A stretch of DNA of 28,259 nt from a virus, in IMG/VR virus record IMGVR_UViG_3300013137_000079, positions 1 through 28,259 of that record. The stretch is one strand, 5' to 3'. The position numbers and the translations under genes are program-made. Below the pieces are notes generated by a model. That model did not search any database and was not told where the DNA came from. It worked only from the letters and a program-made list of their open reading frames with translations. Positions 9,376 to 17,861 of the stretch are shown piece after piece; position 1 is the stretch's first letter, and every line of letters starts with the position of its first letter.

Positions 9376-12300
9376 TTATTCATAAGCTGAAGGATTTAAA
9401 AATCCTACAGTTGTTGGTGTTACTGGTAAATTTGCGACTGTATAAACTGCATTGTTTATTAAACCATTTGTACCTACATCAAAAGAACCTTTTAATACTA
9501 AATATTGTCCATTCCATTTCATATAATTAGTATCACTTCCTATTGAAAATTTATAATCTCCACCAGAAAGTCCAAGAAAATATCCAGTTCCAGTAGCATA
9601 ATCTGTTTGTCCTCCTTTGATATATCCTGAAGAATTTAAAGTAATAGTTCCTGCTGTAATTGCTCCCATATCTGCACTAATTGCTGAAAGTTGAGAAACA
9701 TTAAGTTTATCTGCTTCTATTGAATTAGTTGTAATTTTTCCACCAGAAACTTCTGTTGTATTATCATTTATATCCTGAGCTGCTGTTCCAGTAGTTAAAG
9801 CATTTCCACCTGTTACTGTAATATTTCCTTTAATTAATAATCCATTAACATTATCATAAGTTAAATATGCACTACTATCTCCTATACCTATACCATATTT
9901 ATCAGTTGTATATCCTAAAAATCCATTAAGATTTCCTATTCTTAATCGTGTATTTATAGTAGTCCAAGGGCTTCCTGCATGGTCAAAAATAGAAAGATAA
10001 GGAGCATTAGTTTCTGAAGCAGTCATATATACTCCACCATCACCTGATTGTCCATAATTTACTATTGTTGCACCTTTTTTCCATTCTGGATTTTCATTTA
10101 CTGCATATTCTGAACCTTTATCTCTTGTAACTACATAAGGATTTCCTACAATTACTCCTGCAAAAGTTCCTTGATGACTAGCCATTCTTGTTATATCTGC
10201 TGAATCAAATCCGTTTGAAGAAAGATAAATTGTATTTGCTCCAGGTGCTAAAGTAAGTGGTGTTAAACCTAAAGTACTTGAGTCTAATTCAGTTCCATCA
10301 GCCCAACCTTCATTAGTTGGTGATGTATATGTTAAAGTTTGAGTATCTGTTCTTACTGTAAAGTTAGTTGAGTTTTTTAAGAATAGAGTTTTAAAATAAA
10401 GTTCTTGAGTTGTTGCTGCACCCCAATTTGCACCATCATAATCTTTTAATACACCACCTGGATAACTTGCAGTAGTTTGTACATTCATTCTAGTATAATT
10501 AGAATTATCAGCAGTTGAAGATTTAATAACAATCCAATAAGTTCCACCAATAGTTAAAGTTAATGGATATGTAACTGTATAATCTGTATTTGTTGTAATA
10601 GCACCCCATTGTACAGCTGTAAAAGTTACTGGTGTTCCTAAATCAGTTCCACTTGGAGTTGTTGAGCCACTATCTGCTTGAATTGAAATAGTAACATTAC
10701 CAATATATGTTCCGGTTTGTGCTCCTTTTCTTATTATAAAACCAGTTAAATATTTTCTTGTAGGAGTAAATTGTTGTCCTAACCAATGAAGTGGAAGTGT
10801 TCCAAATGGTCGTGTATTATCACTTGTTAATTGTGCCTGGTCAATATTATCACTACTACTTACTGCTGTAAATTTAGGATAATATAGAGCATTTGAATCG
10901 TATGAATTTGTTATAGATGAAACTTCTTCTAAAGTTATATTATCAAACCAAGCATCTGATATTGTTCCTACAACATTATTATGACATCTAACAACACATT
11001 TAGTAGTTAAAGAATCTGTTGTAAAACTTATAGTGCATAATGTCCAATCATTAGTTCCAGATAATTTATTTGTAGCTGTTATAGAAACTGTTATAGTTCC
11101 ATCATCTTTATATTGTCTTATATCTAAATAAGAACCATTAGTGCCAACATTATTTGTTTTAACATAACATTGTAATCTATACATAGTAGAACCTTTAACT
11201 GATATAAGGTGATTACTTGTTGTTGTTTCAGCTGATGATACTGATAAATTTCCATCAGTATCAGTTGCTGAAAGTTTTATTGTATGTAAACCAGTTCTTG
11301 TTACAGCACTATCAAATTCTGCACTTACTGTTCCTGCTTTAGTCATATACCATCCATATTTTTCATCTTCTATCCAACCATTTGTAGTTATTGGTGTATC
11401 CCCAGTAGCATCATCTATAACTCTTAAAAGTCCACCCTTAGAAGAAACAGGAGTTATACCTTCACCAACTACTTGCATCCATTCGTCATCTAGTCCATCT
11501 TTTATTCTTAAAATATCACCTATACTAAATGTTGTAGTTCCTTTAGTAGTTAAAGTAGAAGAATCTAATGCTGTCATATCAGTATCTAAAACATCACCAT
11601 CTAATACTGCTAAATTTCCACCAACAACAGAAATTACATCTTTTTGAAAAACTGATGTTCGTATTAATCCTCTACATGCGATATTACCTACTTCAAGCAA
11701 ATTAGAATCTAAATTAAATCCTGAACCTGCATAACCTGAAACATAGTTTGAACTTCGTATTCTTAAATTTGCACCATCTAAATTAAGATAGTTTCCAGAA
11801 GTTGAACCAAGTCTAATTAAAGAGTTTGCTGAATCTATTAAGACATTAGAAGCTGCTTCTGTATCTGATGAACTTAATGTATTAGTATTGATATACCAGT
11901 TAGCTATTCTACCTGAAGTTGCTGTTATTGCACCAGTGATAGTTGCGTTAGTTGCAGTCAAAGCACCAGCTAAAGAAACTCTAAAAGGAGCAGTTGCAAA
12001 AACATTGGAACCTAAAAATATACCTTGTGTTGTATCTAACTGAATTTTTGTAGCACCATCACCTGCATATAAGGCAGTAGCACTTATTGTAAAACCTCCG
12101 ATAGTTCCTGTTGGAGCAGTTAATGATCCACCAAATGTTCCAGCATTAGCTTTTAGATTTCCTTGCATATCTACTGTAAATGGAGCATCAGTAAAATTAG
12201 CACCACCTAGTTGAATTCCTTCTTGACTTATTCTAAAAATATCATTTCCATAACCCTGAGTAAGACTTGTTGCACCAGTTTTTAATCCTCCTATATTAGT

Positions 12301-12426
12301 ATCCTTTGAAGGTTGTATTAAATTTCCTGATGATACTACTTCTGAAGAATCTGAAGTATCTGATACTCCTCCAGGCAAAACCCCACTTGGTGGTATATAA
12401 AATTTTGGTGTAATATTAACTACCAT
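9376..12426 (-). CDS. Large tail fibre / tip protein with carbohydrate-binding-like jelly rolls
   Basis: A 1016-residue protein. The N terminus is Pro/Gly/Ser-rich (PSGVLPGGVSD), followed by beta repeats with GTIGG, GAITATSG and similar elements, as in phage tip and fibre proteins. Residues about 345-505 resemble a CBM4/9-type jelly roll (GWYMTKAG through DAWFDNITLEEV). Residues about 525-690 look like a second beta sandwich (LGQQFTPTRKYLTGFIIRK through ELYFKTLFL). The C-terminal region contains EADKLNVSQLSAISADMGAI and TAGTITLN, a frequent ending of tail-tip J-type and fibre proteins. The start codon overlaps the stop of the upstream nozzle-like gene (TAATG), implying translational coupling. 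It is likely a host-surface glycan-binding fibre; domain names are by eye. Confidence 0.8.
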   Translation of the reverse strand: MVVNITPKFYIPPSGVLPGGVSDTSDSSEVVSSGNLIQPSKDTNIGGLKTGATSLTQGYGNDIFRISQEGIQLGGANFTDAPFTVDMQGNLKANAGTFGGSLTAPTGTIGGFTISATALYAGDGATKIQLDTTQGIFLGSNVFATAPFRVSLAGALTATNATITGAITATSGRIANWYINTNTLSSSDTEAASNVLIDSANSLIRLGSTSGNYLNLDGANLRIRSSNYVSGYAGSGFNLDSNLLEVGNIACRGLIRTSVFQKDVISVVGGNLAVLDGDVLDTDMTALDSSTLTTKGTTTFSIGDILRIKDGLDDEWMQVVGEGITPVSSKGGLLRVIDDATGDTPITTNGWIEDEKYGWYMTKAGTVSAEFDSAVTRTGLHTIKLSATDTDGNLSVSSAETTTSNHLISVKGSTMYRLQCYVKTNNVGTNGSYLDIRQYKDDGTITVSITATNKLSGTNDWTLCTISFTTDSLTTKCVVRCHNNVVGTISDAWFDNITLEEVSSITNSYDSNALYYPKFTAVSSSDNIDQAQLTSDNTRPFGTLPLHWLGQQFTPTRKYLTGFIIRKGAQTGTYIGNVTISIQADSGSTTPSGTDLGTPVTFTAVQWGAITTNTDYTVTYPLTLTIGGTYWIVIKSSTADNSNYTRMNVQTTASYPGGVLKDYDGANWGAATTQELYFKTLFLKNSTNFTVRTDTQTLTYTSPTNEGWADGTELDSSTLGLTPLTLAPGANTIYLSSNGFDSADITRMASHQGTFAGVIVGNPYVVTRDKGSEYAVNENPEWKKGATIVNYGQSGDGGVYMTASETNAPYLSIFDHAGSPWTTINTRLRIGNLNGFLGYTTDKYGIGIGDSSAYLTYDNVNGLLIKGNITVTGGNALTTGTAAQDINDNTTEVSGGKITTNSIEADKLNVSQLSAISADMGAITAGTITLNSSGYIKGGQTDYATGTGYFLGLSGGDYKFSIGSDTNYMKWNGQYLVLKGSFDVGTNGLINNAVYTVANLPVTPTTVGFLNPSAYE

Positions 12427-13817
12427 TAGCCTTCATTAAAATTACCTCTAATAATTATTCTACGAATTTCACAATCATTTGTTTCACTACCTCCTGACCA
12501 ATCTAAACAAACTCTTAAATCCTCAATACTTGCTATACCTAATGTTGAAAAATAATGTCTAGTTATTCCTGTACCAGTTATAGTTTGTGCTGTACTTGTT
12601 TTAGTTGCTTGATCATATTCTAATGTTAAAGAACAACTAGCATTTGCTCCTAATGATTTTGTAATAACTGTAACAGAATCTATAAATGCTTTGTTAAGTC
12701 CACTAACTAATGGAAATACTATACTTTTCCAACTTGCTGTTTTAGTAAATCCATCAAACTTTGAAATAACATAAGTTGAACCATTGTTGCTTGCAACTAA
12801 TGGAGTTCCAAATGGAGCCGCTATTGCTGTAGCATTTGTGTAAGTAGAAGTAGCAATTTGTGAAAGTTGAAAAGGAAGTTCTGAAATTATAGCACCTGCT
12901 GAATATACTAAATTATCTGATAAAAAAAGTATTGTATTATTATATAAAGTTTTATTTTGAAAAGTAGGAAGTGTACCTGTATATCTTCTAAGTGGTGATA
13001 TTGATTTACCATTTATATAACCAATTATAAAACCAGGAGAACTAAGATCTTCATAAGCAACATAAACTATTCCATTAATACGATAAAGAAATCCTATACG
13101 CATCATTCCTACACCAGTTTCGTCTGTAAGAGTATTAATAAGTGCTGCACCATCATAAAGAAATATTTGACCTTCACTTCGATTAGTTCCAGTTACATTA
13201 CTATTAACTGCAATATACCAAAAACCAGAATTATATATAACATCTGCAACTTCCATACCAATTCCAAAATCTAATTTTTCTGTAGTTAAAGAATTTGTTT
13301 CAGCAATATAAACACCTGCATATCTACCATTTCCAAAGACTACTATATCTTCTTTTTTATCACTAGGATGTGGTGCAAGTTGTAATCCTGTTCCCCAATT
13401 ATCATCAAATGTAGAAAAATCATATTTACCTATTGCACCTGCTGATGAAGTATTATAAAAATAAAGTAAATTTCCTTTTAAATATTGTATACTTTCACCT
13501 TCAGTACATCCTGTAATTGTATGTAAATCTGAAATAGCTGTTGATGATATATTATATATTTTAGAAGTTCCTATTGCATAACTAGAATTATTAGAAACTG
13601 CTTTATCCATTATATATTGAATTGATTGAGTTAATGTTCCTGTTAAATTAGTCAGTTTAAATCCTTGTGTAATATTACCATTAAGAATATTTACATTTTG
13701 CATAACACTTGCTTGACCAGATTGTCCAAGTTCTGTTAAGGAATCTGAAAAAGCAAGTGGTGAATATCCTGAACTAAACTTTTCAATTGTTAATAAAATT
13801 GTATTATCTGTAGCCAT
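12426..13817 (-). CDS. Tail nozzle-like / head-completion protein (beta-propeller-like)
   Basis: A 463-residue, almost entirely beta protein with repeated short hydrophobic strands and aromatic pairs (NLLYFYNTSS, NGRYAGVYIAE, SGFWYIAVNS, NGIVYVAYED). It opens with an extended segment (FSSGYSPLAFSDSLTEL) that matches the N terminus of proteins reporting on mean values along a propeller. Its position directly after the neck adaptor and before the fibres is that of P22 gp10 or T7 gp12 type nozzle proteins. That analogy rests on order and fold type, not on recognised sequence identity. It starts two bases after the upstream stop and shares TAATG with the downstream fibre gene. Confidence 0.65.
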   Translation of the reverse strand: MATDNTILLTIEKFSSGYSPLAFSDSLTELGQSGQASVMQNVNILNGNITQGFKLTNLTGTLTQSIQYIMDKAVSNNSSYAIGTSKIYNISSTAISDLHTITGCTEGESIQYLKGNLLYFYNTSSAGAIGKYDFSTFDDNWGTGLQLAPHPSDKKEDIVVFGNGRYAGVYIAETNSLTTEKLDFGIGMEVADVIYNSGFWYIAVNSNVTGTNRSEGQIFLYDGAALINTLTDETGVGMMRIGFLYRINGIVYVAYEDLSSPGFIIGYINGKSISPLRRYTGTLPTFQNKTLYNNTILFLSDNLVYSAGAIISELPFQLSQIATSTYTNATAIAAPFGTPLVASNNGSTYVISKFDGFTKTASWKSIVFPLVSGLNKAFIDSVTVITKSLGANASCSLTLEYDQATKTSTAQTITGTGITRHYFSTLGIASIEDLRVCLDWSGGSETNDCEIRRIIIRGNFNEG

Positions 13818-13819
13818 AA

Positions 13820-14569
13820 CTATAATCTATTATCTGATAATCCAAAACCATCTCCAATTTCACAATTTTCTTTTCTAACATTTAATCTATGAATAGTATC
13901 TTTTTCTCTAGATGAATAAAATTCTATTAATCCTTGTTCCATTTTTTGTATTAATGGTGTAAGAATATTTATCTTTCCATTAAGAGAATTTGCAATAGCA
14001 AAATCTAATGCGGCTCCATATGAAAGAAGTCTATGAAAAGGTGCAGCAAAACCTGGGACTTTTGTTGTATCCGTTGTTGCAAAATATGAAGCATCTCTTT
14101 GATAATAAACCTTAAGTCCACTTGCAAGAGTAACATTAGAAGAACTAGGAGCTGGATATAAATTTAAAAATGCTCCTACTTTTTCGTAATAAATAGGTGT
14201 ACCATCTGTCTTCATAAATTCAGACTTAGCTTGTGTTATTTCTTTTTCACTTATTGGAGTAAGTAATTTATAATTACCATTTATATCTAAAACTTCTACA
14301 CGATTAATAGTAAGATATGTAGTATCTGGAATTGATACTGCATTAGTTCCTTGAGTCATTGTAATAGAAGTAGAAGGTTGTGTTAAGTTATTTGTGTCAT
14401 CCCATTTCCATGTTGCATCACTTTGAAGTATAAGTGAAACAACTTCATCATATTTACGATTTACATTTCTAGTTTTGTCTTCAATAGGATAAGAACTAGA
14501 ATTAGTTCCTATTAAATAATCAATATCTTCTACTATACCAACTTTTGTAACTGAATTACTATATTGCAT
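13820..14569 (-). CDS. Head-to-tail adaptor (neck) protein
   Basis: About 249 residues from ATG at 14569. A TTG at 14584 would add five residues and overlap the upstream gene, so the ATG is preferred. The protein has a mixed alpha/beta composition: TWKWDDTNNLTQPSTSITM, YLTINRVEVLDINGNYKLL, GTPIYYEKVGAFLNLYPAP, then a helical C terminus (FHRLLSYGAALDFAIAN, a linker, then LIQKMEQGLIEFYSSREKD). The pattern of a loop giving the residue sequence YPAP followed by a helix bundle is common in connector proteins that dock under the portal of short-tailed phages. The position between capsid genes and the nozzle-like gene agrees. It ends in TAG, one of only three TAG stops here. Family assignment is by context and architecture. 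Confidence 0.65.
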   Translation of the reverse strand: MQYSNSVTKVGIVEDIDYLIGTNSSSYPIEDKTRNVNRKYDEVVSLILQSDATWKWDDTNNLTQPSTSITMTQGTNAVSIPDTTYLTINRVEVLDINGNYKLLTPISEKEITQAKSEFMKTDGTPIYYEKVGAFLNLYPAPSSSNVTLASGLKVYYQRDASYFATTDTTKVPGFAAPFHRLLSYGAALDFAIANSLNGKINILTPLIQKMEQGLIEFYSSREKDTIHRLNVRKENCEIGDGFGLSDNRL

Positions 14570-14574
14570 TTTTT

Positions 14575-14823
14575 TTACATCCAATTAATTGTTAATTTAC
14601 TAGCTCCAGCTGTTGTTACTGTTAAATAACCACTATAAGAACAATCAAAATTATAAGTTCCTTCAGCAATACTTGCTTTCAATACTGCGATAGTTTCTTT
14701 AGCATCTGCAATAGTTATTGTTCCTGCTGATGTTTCACCAATAACTATATTATGTAATACTCCTGTTGGTTGAGTTCCAATTGTTGTTGTTGTAGCACTT
14801 GATATATATTTTGATTTATACAT
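14575..14823 (-). CDS. Small beta-rich structural protein, unknown
   Basis: An 82-residue protein, Thr/Ile/Ala-rich, with predicted strands throughout (GVLHNIVIGETSAGTITI, AEGTYNFDCSYSGYLTVTTA) and no membrane segment or signal peptide. It resembles small head or neck decoration modules carried by many phages, but I do not recognise a specific family. It starts one base after the upstream 53-residue gene and is followed five bases later by the neck adaptor, so it belongs to the head/neck cluster. No Shine-Dalgarno; A/T-rich bases precede the ATG. Confidence 0.75.
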   Translation of the reverse strand: MYKSKYISSATTTTIGTQPTGVLHNIVIGETSAGTITIADAKETIAVLKASIAEGTYNFDCSYSGYLTVTTAGASKLTINWM

Positions 14824-14824
14824 A

Positions 14825-14986
14825 TTATTTTTTAAATTTTACATTAGGTCGACTTTTTGATAAAGCAATTGCAATTATTTGTTGTCTTGAACGAGGTTTT
14901 CCATTTGCACCACGTTCTTTACCAGGTTTTTTATTATCTCTATAAAGTTCTCTTATATTTTTACTAACATTAGATCCTAATGGCAT
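14825..14986 (-). CDS. Small basic conserved phage protein (53 residues)
   Basis: A short gene reading MPLGSNVSKNIRELYRDN..., with Lys/Arg-rich middle (KPGKERGANGKPRSRQ) and ending QQIIAIALSKSRPNVKFKK. The pattern MPLGS, SKNIREL, Gln-Ile-Ile-Ala-Ile-Ala-Leu is one I associate with small proteins found beside phage capsid genes (similar to DUF6496-type proteins); the name is from memory. It begins one base after the stop of the 90-residue gene and ends one base before the next ATG, so spacing strongly supports it although it is short. Function unknown. Confidence 0.75.
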   Translation of the reverse strand: MPLGSNVSKNIRELYRDNKKPGKERGANGKPRSRQQIIAIALSKSRPNVKFKK

Positions 14987-14987
14987 G

Positions 14988-15260
14988 TTATTTTATTTTA
15001 ACATTAGTTGGTAATTTTTTTTCTCCACCCCAACCTATTCCAAATTGTTTTATTTTAGAATTAGGTTTATATAAATTATTCAAATGTTTATTCATTTTAG
15101 AAACTTGATCATTCATAAATTGTTTTTTAACTACTGGAGCTTTAACTAATGCAGGTATAACCCTACTTGATGCTTTATAATACATTTTACTTTTTGGAAT
15201 AATTTTATCAATCATTTTTCCAACTTTACTATTTTGAACTTTTTCTTTTAATTTATCCAT
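14988..15260 (-). CDS. Small highly basic protein, unknown
   Basis: A 90-residue, lysine-rich protein (MDKLKEKVQNSKVGKMIDKI..., ending KKLPTNVKIK), with one moderately hydrophobic stretch (SSRVIPALVKAPVV) and no clear transmembrane segment. High basicity could reflect DNA binding or a virion-internal role. I recognise no family. It lies after the 821-residue repeat protein, with a hairpin (15271-15314) just upstream, and one base before the 53-residue gene. Confidence 0.7.
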   Translation of the reverse strand: MDKLKEKVQNSKVGKMIDKIIPKSKMYYKASSRVIPALVKAPVVKKQFMNDQVSKMNKHLNNLYKPNSKIKQFGIGWGGEKKLPTNVKIK

Positions 15261-15270
15261 TGTATTTTAA

Positions 15271-15314
15271 TTCTCTTATCCCAAGAAGGATTTTCACCTT
15301 CCTGAGTAAGAGAA
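15271..15314 (-). other. Intergenic stem-loop between the 821- and 90-residue genes
   Basis: TTCTCTTA (15271-15278) pairs with TAAGAGAA (15307-15314). Inside, GAAGG (15285-15289) pairs with CCTTC (15297-15301). Together they form a two-tier hairpin in the minus-strand transcript. No U-run follows on the minus strand, so it looks like an RNA-processing, stabilising or attenuating element rather than a classical terminator. Confidence 0.5.
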
Positions 15315-15333
15315 CTATTAAGTTAATAACATA

Positions 15334-17799
15334 TTAAACTGCTGCACTAAATGGAGTTGCACCAGAACCTGTATTTGTTAATACACCTGATACAGCCCAA
15401 ACATTTGCTGCAATATCTACTAATTCAATCCATTCACCAACAGTTACTGATCCAGTTGTACTTCTATTAAGTGTAATTGTATCAGAATCAGAAGCAGTTA
15501 CGAATGCTGTAACTGTTCCTGCTGTATCTTGGTCAGCAATTATAACTGCACCTTTAATAGTATCAGAACCATTGGCAACTTTAATTATGTGTGAGTTAGA
15601 AGTTGCGATAGCACTAATAATACATTTTATTTTTACACCTGTTCCTGCCGCTGCTGGAAGAGTAACAGTTGAACCTGCTGCTGTATCAAGAAGAATTATT
15701 CTATCTCCATGAGCTGCAAGAGTTGCTGTTTCATCTGCACCTGCTGCAATTAATCTTGCTGAAAGATCAGCTACTCGATTAATTTCAAGTGCTGTAGCAT
15801 CAAGAGTTGTTCCATTAATACTAAATGTTCCACTTGTATGAACAAAGTTTCCAGATGTAAGTGTTAAATTACCAGATGTTAATACTGCATTACCAGATGT
15901 AAGTGTTAAGTTACCAGAAGTTAATACTGCATGACCTGCTGTAATTGTAAGTACATCAGTTGCTGCATTACCAGCTATTGTAACTGCACCATATCTTGAT
16001 ACCTTGAAATCTACTGCTGCACCATCATAACAATTAAGATATTCTCCTGTTGCTGTAGTATTTACTGTAAGTTTCAATACTGCACCAGTTGTTAAACCTG
16101 TAGCAGAAATTGCAACTATATTACCAGTTGTAGCTGAGTTAGCTGTAAGACCAATTAAACCAGTTGTTCCAGTATAAACACCGGAAGTTACAATTTTTAT
16201 TCCAGTACCTACTGTTGCTGCACCCATAGCTAGGTTAATCATTCCACCAGAAGCTGTAAAGTTTGCTCCACCTCCAGTAAATTCTGCAACCCAACCATCT
16301 GTTAATCCTGTTCCAGAAGCTCTTAAGAGTCCTGTACAAGTTGTAGCTGAGTTAGCAACTAAACTAATTAATTCTCCAGTAGTTACCACAGTTCCAGCTG
16401 TTGTAATCAACATACCAGTTCCTGTAGTAAGAGCTGCCATATCAATACTTAATCCAATAGCTGTTGTTGTAGCACCTGCCATTACAACAGCGATACCTTT
16501 AGCAGCACCAGTTGTTACAGAAGACATAGTTACAGAAAGACCAGTAGCTGTTGCTGTTGCTCCTGCTGCTGATATAAGTTCTAAAATTTCTCCTGTATGT
16601 GTTGCACAGTTTGCATTTAGTTTTACTAATGCACCAGATGTAATACTTGTACTATCAATAACTGCTAAATCTGCTGTTGAGATTGTGTTATTTGTAATAT
16701 CAAGAGTTGCTGCATTATCAGCATCTGTAACAGTTACAGAACCATCAGAAAGCAATAAATCTCCAACTGTCATAGTTGCATTACCTGCTGTCATAACCAA
16801 ATGCCCTGAAGTCATTGTTAAGTCTCCAGCTGTAAGAACAATAGAATTAGTTCCTGCTGCATTACCTGAAATAGTCATACAACCATATCTTCCTACAAAT
16901 AAATCTGTTGAAGTTCCATTATAGAAGTGAAGATAACCTCCTTGCCCACTAAATGAAGCACCATTATCAGAATCAACATAAATTGCAGCACCAGAAGTTA
17001 ATCCATCTGCTGTAATTTTTAATCCATAAGATGAAGTTACACCTGCACAAGTTAATTCAATTGATGCTTCATTATCTGGTTGAACCATTGTTATATGTCC
17101 ATCAGAAATTAAAACATCTCCTGCTGTAATTATAAAAGCATCAGCATCTGCTCCACCTGCTACTGTAAGAGTTCCTCCAATTGAAGTTGCTCCTCCACCA
17201 CCTGCTATTGCAACTGCACCTGTTGATGTTCCTGCAATAGTTACTGTTCCTGTATCTGTAGCTTCAAGAACTAAATCTGCTGCAGCTGTTATACTTTCAG
17301 CAATTAAACTAGCAAAAGTTCCTGCACCTGCAGCTGTTACACTCCAAGTTGAACTTGTTCCATCAATATCATTTCCTGAACCACCATTTACTAAATCAAT
17401 AAGATTTCCTGAACCTGTTGCTCTAATAACAACTGTATTATTTGTTGCATGAACTCCAGCAAAATCTACTGCTCCTGCATTTACTGCAATAACACTTCCA
17501 TCATCATAAGCATCATCAAGAGAAAAATTTGAAAGACTTCCTCCACCACCTGCAACTGCATTAAAGTCACAAGATGTTTTTGAACCTTCATTAACATAAA
17601 GGGTAGAACCTGTTGAACCTCCTGTTGATTTCCAGAAAAGACAACCTGGTGCATATCCTTTATCTGCATCGGTAGGAACTCCAGTACCATAAGCACGAGT
17701 TATTCCTGTTAGATTTTCATCTAATACAACAATAGCTGAATCTGCTACAGTTCTTTTATCTCCACCGATATATAAACCACGATTATATATTTTACTCAT
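15334..17799 (-). CDS. Large beta-repeat capsid-associated (decoration/fibre-like) protein
   Basis: About 821 residues from ATG at 17799. An in-frame ATG at 17817 lies inside a perfect hairpin, so I prefer the internal ATG, giving MSKIYNRGLYIGG. Low-complexity Ala/Thr/Gly/Ser-rich repeats dominate: GDVLISDGHITM, GDLTMTSGHLVMTAGN, and a 7-residue tandem repeat (LTSGNLT, LTSGNAV) near residues 620-655, suggesting a beta-solenoid. The final roughly 130 residues look like a separate domain (DRIILLDTAAGSTVTLPAA, GTVTAFVTASDSDTITLNRS, GEWIELVD, ATPFSAAV). Being directly downstream of the capsid gene, it may be a head fibre, decoration or highly expressed spike, but tail fibre is also possible. It is flanked by two hairpins. 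Repetitiveness makes residue numbers approximate. Confidence 0.7.
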   Translation of the reverse strand: MSKIYNRGLYIGGDKRTVADSAIVVLDENLTGITRAYGTGVPTDADKGYAPGCLFWKSTGGSTGSTLYVNEGSKTSCDFNAVAGGGGSLSNFSLDDAYDDGSVIAVNAGAVDFAGVHATNNTVVIRATGSGNLIDLVNGGSGNDIDGTSSTWSVTAAGAGTFASLIAESITAAADLVLEATDTGTVTIAGTSTGAVAIAGGGGATSIGGTLTVAGGADADAFIITAGDVLISDGHITMVQPDNEASIELTCAGVTSSYGLKITADGLTSGAAIYVDSDNGASFSGQGGYLHFYNGTSTDLFVGRYGCMTISGNAAGTNSIVLTAGDLTMTSGHLVMTAGNATMTVGDLLLSDGSVTVTDADNAATLDITNNTISTADLAVIDSTSITSGALVKLNANCATHTGEILELISAAGATATATGLSVTMSSVTTGAAKGIAVVMAGATTTAIGLSIDMAALTTGTGMLITTAGTVVTTGELISLVANSATTCTGLLRASGTGLTDGWVAEFTGGGANFTASGGMINLAMGAATVGTGIKIVTSGVYTGTTGLIGLTANSATTGNIVAISATGLTTGAVLKLTVNTTATGEYLNCYDGAAVDFKVSRYGAVTIAGNAATDVLTITAGHAVLTSGNLTLTSGNAVLTSGNLTLTSGNFVHTSGTFSINGTTLDATALEINRVADLSARLIAAGADETATLAAHGDRIILLDTAAGSTVTLPAAAGTGVKIKCIISAIATSNSHIIKVANGSDTIKGAVIIADQDTAGTVTAFVTASDSDTITLNRSTTGSVTVGEWIELVDIAANVWAVSGVLTNTGSGATPFSAAV
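15851..15934 (-). repeat. Four 21-bp tandem repeats coding for a heptad repeat
   Basis: Four consecutive 21-base units start at 15851, 15872, 15893 and 15914, each beginning ccaga. They alternate as two closely matching types, so a 42-base higher-order period is visible. In the minus-strand frame each unit gives seven residues of the LTSGN type. This is an expandable in-frame coding repeat, not a CRISPR. Confidence 0.85.
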
Positions 17800-17811
17800 T
17801 TTTTTATATGT

Positions 17812-17830
17812 CCCCATAGAAACTATGGGG
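17812..17830 (-). other. Perfect 8-bp hairpin downstream of the capsid gene
   Basis: CCCCATAG (17812-17819) and CTATGGGG (17823-17830) are exact reverse complements separated by three bases. It lies between the capsid stop (17862) and the next gene's preferred ATG (17799), and contains the alternative ATG at 17817. No U-run follows, so a processing or transcript-stabilising role is more likely than termination. Confidence 0.55.
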
Positions 17831-17861
17831 AGATTAATTAATTATTAATACTTACCTATTG

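Noticed and set aside
15851-15934. CRISPR-like regular repeats
   Set aside because: No unique spacers. The units are contiguous 21-mers coding for heptads in frame.
16685-17696. Frames at 16685-16924 (plus) and 17481-17696 (minus)
   Set aside because: Out-of-frame shadows of the 821-residue repeat protein.
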